A stretch of 10,187 nucleotides of DNA. It comes from Clostridia bacterium. Its GTDB lineage: Bacteria; Bacillota; Clostridia; Oscillospirales; SIG627. The position numbers and the translations under genes were made by a program. How positions within the stretch are numbered: position 1 is the first letter of the stretch; each line of letters opens with the position of its first letter. Positions 5,922 through 10,187 of the stretch are shown here, piece by piece. A model generated the notes under the pieces. That model saw nothing but the letters and a program-made list of their open reading frames with translations, did not search any database and was not told the DNA's origin. The stretch covers positions 1 to 10,187 of the forward strand of contig JAFTEP010000237.1 of NCBI GenBank assembly GCA_017453605.1. Reading direction: 5' to 3'.

Positions 5922-6785
5922 ATGAATTACGTTCTTTTGGCTTTTTCTGTCGTTCTGGCGGTCGTGAAATCGTCCCTCGTCAAGGGATACACCGACCGCG
6001 CGCCGGAGCAGAACAGCCGCATCTGTTTTTTCAATCTCGCCGCGTTCGGTATTGCGGCGGCGGTCCAGCTTGCCGTTTCGGGCTTTTTCGCGCTCTCTCC
6101 GTGGACGTTCTTTCCCGCGTTGGGCTACGCCGGCTCCTGCTGTCTGATACAGCTTTTTCTGATGAAGAGCATGTCCGTCGGTCCCATGGGGCTGAGCGCC
6201 CTTTTTTGTATGTACGGAATGCTGATCCCAGCCCTTGCCGGGCCCGTGTTTTTCGGCGAGAGTTTTTCAATTCTGAAAGGGATCGGAGCGGTCCTGATGG
6301 TCCTTGCGATCTTCTTTTCCGCCGATCTGAAGGACAAGTCCTCCCCGGTAAACGCGAAATGGTTCTTCTTCGCGCTCGCGACGCTTGTTTTCTCCGGGGC
6401 GGTCGGGGTCTTTGAGAAGATCCACCGCACGGGACCGGATAAAGACGCGATAGATCCTTTTTTGTCCTGCGCCTTTGTGATGATCTTCGTTTTGAACCTT
6501 TTTCTTTTCTTCTTCTCGAAAAAGCGCGAGAAGGCACCGGCCGGCTATGGGAACGGGATAGTCTTCGCCCTCGCCACGGGACTTGTCATCGTCTGCTACA
6601 ACAGGATAAATCTCATTCTCGCGGGCGCTTTAGACACCATGATCTACTACCCGATCTCGAGCGGCGGCGCTGTGCTGCTCACCATTGCCGTTTCGACGGC
6701 GTTCTTCAGAGAACCGCTCAACAGACGCAGCGTTCTGAGCATCGTTTTCGGCACGGCGGCGATCCTGCTGCTCGGACTGTTCTGA
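5922..6785 (+). CDS. EamA/DMT-superfamily membrane transporter
   Basis: 287 residues, close to ten hydrophobic segments in two similar halves, the usual EamA (DMT, RhaT-like) layout. The first half ends with FFGESFSILKGIGAVLMVL (typical E-x-x-x-x-x-x-x-G end of an EamA repeat), and the second half ends with FFREPLNRRSVLSIVFGTAAI, the same signature repeated. Family members move small metabolites such as amino acids, nucleosides or sugars; the substrate here cannot be read. The ATG at 5922 is preceded by a G-rich Shine-Dalgarno (GGAGGGG, 5911-5917). An in-frame GTG at 5880 would add 14 residues, but they are basic and overlap the promoter. The beta-helix gene follows after 31 bases, so they are probably co-transcribed. 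It is homologous to the EamA gene at 8451-9407 by shared N-terminal (VVKSSLVKGYTD) and C-terminal patterns. Confidence 0.88.
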   Translation: MNYVLLAFSVVLAVVKSSLVKGYTDRAPEQNSRICFFNLAAFGIAAAVQLAVSGFFALSPWTFFPALGYAGSCCLIQLFLMKSMSVGPMGLSALFCMYGMLIPALAGPVFFGESFSILKGIGAVLMVLAIFFSADLKDKSSPVNAKWFFFALATLVFSGAVGVFEKIHRTGPDKDAIDPFLSCAFVMIFVLNLFLFFFSKKREKAPAGYGNGIVFALATGLVIVCYNRINLILAGALDTMIYYPISSGGAVLLTIAVSTAFFREPLNRRSVLSIVFGTAAILLLGLF

Positions 6786-6816
6786 CGCCCGAATAAGTGA
6801 TTATCAGGAGATCATT

Positions 6817-7932
6817 ATGGACAACGCTTCAACTCTTCAAAGCCTTCTCGACAGGCGCGGCAGGGTCGTTTTTCCTTCCGGCGTATTCGTGATCGAAAGA
6901 CCGCTCGTCATCCATTCCGACACTTCTCTTTTCCTCGCGCCCGACACTGTCCTTCGTCTGCCGGACGACGGGGTGTTCTCTCTCATCGAAAACGACGGAC
7001 TGAGGGAGGATAAAGAAAACTTCAACATCAGCATTGAGGGCGGGGTCTGGGACGGCACGAACGAAAAATGCGAGAGAAAATTTCTCGCCCCCGGTGAAAG
7101 CTACGCCGAGGGCGGAAAGTTTGACAGGGAACGCTATCTGAAAAACGATTATCTCGGGCTCCTGATGAGATTCGTCCACTGCGCGAATCTTCACCTATCT
7201 TCTCTCACGGTGAAGGATCCGCTCTCTTTCGGCGTCCAGATCGCCGACGCGAAAAATTTCACGGTCGAAAACGTTTATCTCGACTATAACTGCAAAAAAA
7301 GAAACATGGACGGCATCCACGTCACCGGTCCCGCCCGCTTCGGACTTATAAGAAATATCCGCGGGACCGCCAACGACGATCAGGTCGCGCTCACCGCGGA
7401 CGCGACCGCGCTGACCGAGATCACCCGCGGACCTATAGAGGATATCGTGATAGACGGAGTTTTCGGAGAGAACACCTACACGGGAGTGAGGCTTCTTTCG
7501 AGCGGCAACCCCGTCAGAAACGTTACCGTCAGAAACCTTTTCGGCACCTGCCGCTACAACGCCGTCTCCTTCACACATCACGACCAGCATCCCGGCGCCC
7601 CCTGCCTTATCGAAAACGTGCATATCTCGGACGTCTATATGTCAAAGCCCGCGTCCTTTGATTTTGACGACGGCAAGTTCCATTTCGACACCGAGGACGG
7701 CGCCGCGCTCCACTGTCCGCTGATCGAGTTTTTCCCCGGGACAGTTTCAAAGAACGTCCGCATCGAAAACGTCTTCCGCAGGGAAACGCGAAACGAGGTA
7801 GACGCGCCGCTAATCAGGATCTCCTCTGCCGCCGTCGTCGAGGGTCTGTCCCTCGGGACGCTCGTTCAGTCCTTCCCGGACGGCCGCGAGGTCCCGCCCG
7901 TCCGCGACAGACGGGAGGGGAAGAGATATTGA
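6817..7932 (+). CDS. Right-handed beta-helix protein, GH28 (polygalacturonase)-like
   Basis: 371 residues with repeated short beta-rung patterns (for example NFNISIEGGVWDG, NLHLSSLTVKD, NFTVENVYLDY, EDIVIDGVFGE, NVTVRNLFGT, LIENVHISDVY, NVRIENVF), the pattern of a parallel beta-helix. Two GH28-type motifs are recognisable: NMDGIH (163-168, like NTDG) and NDDQVAL (186-192, like the DD catalytic motif), plus GVRLLSS (224-229... R225) at the place of the RIK motif. The GHG-type His motif between them is not seen. There is no signal peptide, so the protein should be cytoplasmic and act on small imported saccharides if it is an enzyme. An AGGAG at 6806-6810 lies 6 bases before the ATG. It is the last gene of the pair with the EamA carrier. 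A carbohydrate-binding or isomerising relative without GH28 chemistry is possible. Confidence 0.75.
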   Translation: MDNASTLQSLLDRRGRVVFPSGVFVIERPLVIHSDTSLFLAPDTVLRLPDDGVFSLIENDGLREDKENFNISIEGGVWDGTNEKCERKFLAPGESYAEGGKFDRERYLKNDYLGLLMRFVHCANLHLSSLTVKDPLSFGVQIADAKNFTVENVYLDYNCKKRNMDGIHVTGPARFGLIRNIRGTANDDQVALTADATALTEITRGPIEDIVIDGVFGENTYTGVRLLSSGNPVRNVTVRNLFGTCRYNAVSFTHHDQHPGAPCLIENVHISDVYMSKPASFDFDDGKFHFDTEDGAALHCPLIEFFPGTVSKNVRIENVFRRETRNEVDAPLIRISSAAVVEGLSLGTLVQSFPDGREVPPVRDRREGKRY

Positions 7933-8138
7933 TTTTTGCCTTAAGCGCGAGCGAATGCGAGCAATTCAGCTTTTTTTAAAAATCAGAACAACCCACCGTG
8001 ACACTTTCTGAGGCAGAAAGATGCCGCGGTGGGCTTGTTTCTTCTTTATTCAGTTTTTCCCGATATCGGCAACGATCTTCTTTCTTTAAAGGATATGCAG
8101 ATGTTTCCGTTTGAAAAGTATAATTTCGGGGGTTTCTT
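7933..8138. other. Intergenic region between converging genes
   Basis: 206 bases between the beta-helix gene and yhbY, which point at each other. It holds the long hairpin listed separately, an imperfect AT-rich palindrome at 7965-7988, and the 10-base palindrome CCGATATCGG at 8060-8069. A TATAAT at 8119-8124 on the plus strand lacks a credible -35 and no gene follows it. No small coding gene with a ribosome binding site is seen. Confidence 0.6.
7987..8039. terminator. Long imperfect hairpin, probable two-way terminator
   Basis: Left arm 7987-8009 pairs with right arm 8015-8039 around the 5-base loop GAGGC. Segments: AACAA with TTGTT, CCCACCG (7992-7998) with CGGTGGG (8027-8033), TG with CG (one wobble), CA with TG, and CTTTCT (8004-8009) with AGAAAG (8015-8020). 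Only one A-C mismatch and two single-base bulges (C8034, A8021) interrupt about 22 pairs. Rightward, a T-rich tail (TTGTTTCTTCTTTATT) follows; leftward, the minus strand reads CTGATTTTT after the stem. It can therefore end both the beta-helix transcript and the yhbY transcript. Confidence 0.75.
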
Positions 8139-8429
8139 TTATTTCGGTATCTCTATTTTCTTGTTTTCCTTGGATTCCCTGTAGAGCACGACCTTCGAGC
8201 CGATCACCTGGATCCCCTCGGCTCCGGTCAGCCCGCACAGCTTGTCCGAGAGCTCTCTTGGGGAGAGGGGAGCGGTCTCGAGCACGGTTATCTTTATCAG
8301 TTCGTTGGCTTCGAGCGCCGCGTCTATCTGCTTTATGAAGTTGTCGTTGAGATCGTTCTTGCCGAACTGGTATTTGCTCGTGAGCGGATTTGCCAGCGAT
8401 CTCAGATAGGCTCTCTGTTTTCCGGTCAT
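8139..8429 (-). CDS. yhbY: YhbY-family RNA-binding protein (CRM domain)
   Basis: 96 residues, full length for a single-domain CRM protein of the YhbY group. These proteins associate with pre-50S ribosomal particles and related plant domains act in intron splicing. Signatures: MTGKQRAYLRSLAN at the start, NDNFIKQIDAALEANELIKITVL (27-49 region), and VIGSKVVLYRESKENKKIEIP at the end. The CRM GxxG loop, usually GKNG or GKGG, reads G23-K-N-D26 here, so the second Gly is replaced by Asp. A GGAG at 8436-8439 sits 6 bases before the ATG. The EamA stop is only 21 bases upstream, so it is the last gene of the HAD-EamA-yhbY operon. In many Bacillota yhbY sits with yqeH, aroE and nadD; none is here. Confidence 0.94.
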   Translation of the reverse strand: MTGKQRAYLRSLANPLTSKYQFGKNDLNDNFIKQIDAALEANELIKITVLETAPLSPRELSDKLCGLTGAEGIQVIGSKVVLYRESKENKKIEIPK

Positions 8430-8450
8430 TTTTTTCTCCGTTTATTCGTT

Positions 8451-9407
8451 TTACAGATTTATCAGTACGAGCGCCGCGAAGACAAGCGCGAGCCCGGCGA
8501 TCTCGGTCGCGTTGAGCTTTTCCTTGAGGAAGATCGCAGACATCGCGGTCCCGAAGATCGTGTCTCCGCCGTTTTTCAGCGGAAAGAGGACCGTCGCCGG
8601 CAGCAGGGGAGCCGCCGCCGCGGATCCGAGAGTGTAGACGAGGGTGCAGACCGCCATTATGAACGCAAAGAGAACGAGTTTTATTTTTTTGCCCCCGTTT
8701 TCAGTGTTCCGGCCCTCCGCGGGAATATCTTTTGCCGCTTCTTCGCGGGCTTTCTTCTTTTCGCCGATGAGTCCGATCAGTGCGAAGACGCCGATCACCG
8801 CGATCGCGAAAACGTATGTGTAGAACGCGAAGACCGCGGAATCGCCCTTTCCGTCCGTTTTGAAGCTGTACCATTTCTGAGCGAATTCTGACAGTCCGTA
8901 GCTTATCCCGACTACCGTGACGTACAGGTATCCCTTGACGCCCGGCGAGCCCTTGAGCTTGCGGCTGTAGGAGTTCATCACCGCGACTCCGGCGATCAAG
9001 AGGCAGAGCCCGACGGCGTGATTGATTCTTATCGCTTCTCCGGTAAACAGCGCGGCGGACATGACCACCGGTATCACTACTCCCGCCGATTCGAAAGACG
9101 CGACCATCATATACGCGCCGTTTCTTACCGACATGAGCCAGAACACCATCAGCAGGCCCCAGGATATGCCGCTGAGAGCGCAGATCGGAATGATCTCGGG
9201 AGATATAGCCAGTCCCGAGAGCGAGCCCGAAAACAAAACGAGCGGTATCAGCGCGGTCGGCAGGCACAGAAGTGTTCTGAACAGAGTGAAATTTGCGGCC
9301 TTTTTTGCCGTGTCCGTATAGGAGGAAGTCCTTTTGCCGATAAATCCCTTGACGGTGTTCGCGATGATCCCGGCAAGAACGAAAAGATACGCCCTATATT
9401 TATTCAG
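8451..9407 (-). CDS. EamA/DMT-superfamily transporter, apparent CTG start
   Basis: 318 residues if started at CTG 9407-9405. Homology to the EamA gene at 5922-6785 covers the whole length, including the N-terminus (LAGIIANTVKGFIGKRTSSY against LAVVKSSLVKGYTD) and the C-terminal half (FPLKNGGDTIFGTAMSAIFL against YPISSGGAVLLTIAVSTAFF). About ten membrane segments; a hydrophilic Lys/Glu-rich loop lies near residues 220-245. No ATG, GTG or TTG occurs in frame between the upstream stop at 9414-9416 and TTG at 9236. That TTG would delete 57 residues, removing the first membrane segment and most of the second. The CTG gives MNKYRAYLFVLAG when read as Met, and a GGAG (9418-9421) lies 10 bases upstream inside the HAD gene. 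It overlaps the HAD stop by 8 bases. Substrate unknown. A base error at the start codon in the assembly is the main alternative. Confidence 0.8.
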   Translation of the reverse strand: MNKYRAYLFVLAGIIANTVKGFIGKRTSSYTDTAKKAANFTLFRTLLCLPTALIPLVLFSGSLSGLAISPEIIPICALSGISWGLLMVFWLMSVRNGAYMMVASFESAGVVIPVVMSAALFTGEAIRINHAVGLCLLIAGVAVMNSYSRKLKGSPGVKGYLYVTVVGISYGLSEFAQKWYSFKTDGKGDSAVFAFYTYVFAIAVIGVFALIGLIGEKKKAREEAAKDIPAEGRNTENGGKKIKLVLFAFIMAVCTLVYTLGSAAAAPLLPATVLFPLKNGGDTIFGTAMSAIFLKEKLNATEIAGLALVFAALVLINL

Positions 9408-10182
9408 CTCTGATTATCTCCGTCAGCTCTTCGAGGGAGCGGCAGACAATGGTGGGCTTGACGGGACTGTCGGCGAGGATCTGAGGAGTGGTCTCCCCGG
9501 TCATCACGAGCACCGACGAAGCGGGTGTGCCGTCGGCGACCGCGATATCCGTATACATCCTGTCGCCGACGAAAGTCAGCTTTTCGGGGCTGACTCCGGT
9601 GCGCTCCACGACGTAGTCGAAGGTGTGGCGCGAGGGCTTGCCGAAGAATTCGAGCTGGACGCCGGTAGAAGCCTTTATCAGCGCCGCGATCGAGCCGCAG
9701 TCGGGCATGAAGCCTCTTTTCGTCGGGCAGTTGTAGTCCATATTTACTCCGTACGCCTTGACGCCGTTTCTGATGTAGTGACAGCAGTCGTCGAGCTTCT
9801 TGTAGGTGAGCGTCGTGTCAAAGCCCACGATCACAAGATCGGGGTCCTCTTCGACGACCCTGAAGCCCGCCTTTTCGAACTCCCCGATCAGAGAGGGAGT
9901 TCCGACGACGTAGAGCTTCGGATCGTCGTAGTTTTCTTTGAGGAACTTGATGATGACCTGGTTCGAGATATAGATATCGTCGTAGGTGACCTTGATCCCG
10001 AGCTTGTCGAGCTTCAGAACGTAGTCGTCGAGCTTCTTCGAGGAATTGTTGGTGTAGAAGACGTATCTCCTGCCGGAATCCCTGACCGCTTTCAGAAAGT
10101 CGTGGGTGAAATCAAAGAGCGTGCTGTCCAGATATATCGTTCCGTCCATATCCAGAACGAAGCACTCCGTGTTGTCGACCAC
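9400..10182 (-). CDS. HAD-superfamily phosphatase, class IIA (NagD/phosphoglycolate phosphatase-like)
   Basis: 260 residues. All HAD motifs are present: motif I DMDGTIYL (nucleophile D11, acid D13), motif II YTNNSS (T44), motif III Lys in GKPS (K182), and motif IV GDRMYTDI (D207, D212). The large insert between motif II and III, with GFDTTLTYKKL (120-130), is the class IIA cap. Such enzymes dephosphorylate small phosphometabolites (nucleotides, glycerol phosphate, phosphoglycolate or pyridoxal phosphate); which one cannot be told. The first usable codon inside the window is GTG at 10182. Two codons further upstream the partial codon reads xTG at the window edge (10186-10188), so the true start may be one base outside, adding Met-Arg. 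No ribosome binding site is visible within the five remaining bases. It overlaps the EamA gene by 8 bases and is the first visible gene of that operon. Confidence 0.92.
   Translation of the reverse strand: MVDNTECFVLDMDGTIYLDSTLFDFTHDFLKAVRDSGRRYVFYTNNSSKKLDDYVLKLDKLGIKVTYDDIYISNQVIIKFLKENYDDPKLYVVGTPSLIGEFEKAGFRVVEEDPDLVIVGFDTTLTYKKLDDCCHYIRNGVKAYGVNMDYNCPTKRGFMPDCGSIAALIKASTGVQLEFFGKPSRHTFDYVVERTGVSPEKLTFVGDRMYTDIAVADGTPASSVLVMTGETTPQILADSPVKPTIVCRSLEELTEIIRAE
9418..9421 (-). promoter_or_regulatory. Ribosome binding site supporting the CTG start
   Basis: GGAG on the minus strand within the last codons of the HAD gene, 10 bases before CTG 9407-9405. The spacing is slightly long but close to that in front of lepA (11 bases) in this window. 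Confidence 0.5.
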
Positions 10183-10187
10183 TCTCA

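Noticed and set aside
6031..6537. Arg/Ser-rich minus-strand frame opposite the first EamA gene
   Set aside because: Composition is typical of a shadow frame, and the opposite strand encodes a clear membrane carrier.
8119..8124. Plus-strand TATAAT downstream of yhbY as a promoter
   Set aside because: No -35 at acceptable spacing and no gene downstream on that strand; it would only make antisense RNA to yhbY.

Overview
The window looks like chromosomal DNA of an uncultured or little-studied member of the Clostridia (Bacillota). Three things suggest this: strong GGAGG-type Shine-Dalgarno sites in front of most genes, tight same-strand gene packing, and a gene set (MltG, CPBP protease, YhbY, SmpB, LepA, HAD-IIA phosphatase, EamA carriers) that resembles gut clostridial proteins. 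Base composition is moderately GC-rich inside genes, with an AT-rich intergenic promoter region near 5.7 kb. No rRNA, tRNA, CRISPR array, insertion sequence, phage gene or defence system was found.

Layout: (1) Bases 1-5643 form one leftward (minus-strand) run. In transcription order it holds a DJ-1/PfpI protein, 5-formyltetrahydrofolate cyclo-ligase, a CPBP membrane protease, MltG, RmuC, SmpB and the first 24 codons of LepA. Genes overlap by 4 or 8 bases or are separated by 2-76 bases, so this is probably one operon. It appears to start from an extended -10 promoter at 5687-5695. (2) Bases 5644-5921 are a divergent control region with two opposed promoters and an orphan terminator-like hairpin. 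(3) Bases 5922-7932 are a rightward pair: an EamA/DMT-family membrane carrier and a cytoplasmic right-handed beta-helix protein resembling GH28. (4) Bases 7933-8138 hold a long imperfect hairpin that should act as a two-way terminator between converging genes. (5) Bases 8139-10187 are a second leftward operon: a HAD-IIA phosphatase, a second EamA carrier and the RNA-binding protein YhbY.

The left operon mixes envelope growth (MltG, CPBP protease), folate repair (cyclo-ligase), damage handling (DJ-1-like, RmuC) and translation rescue (SmpB with LepA). It reads as growth-linked housekeeping. The middle pair may couple uptake or export of a small molecule to processing of a carbohydrate, but the substrate cannot be read from sequence.

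The most notable points are these. The second EamA carrier has no ATG, GTG or TTG that would give a full-length protein and seems to start at CTG. The beta-helix enzyme keeps the Asp motifs of GH28 but lacks the His motif. The 5.7-5.9 kb region may encode a short C-rich RNA. I see no convincing new multi-gene system; most of the window is ordinary core genome.
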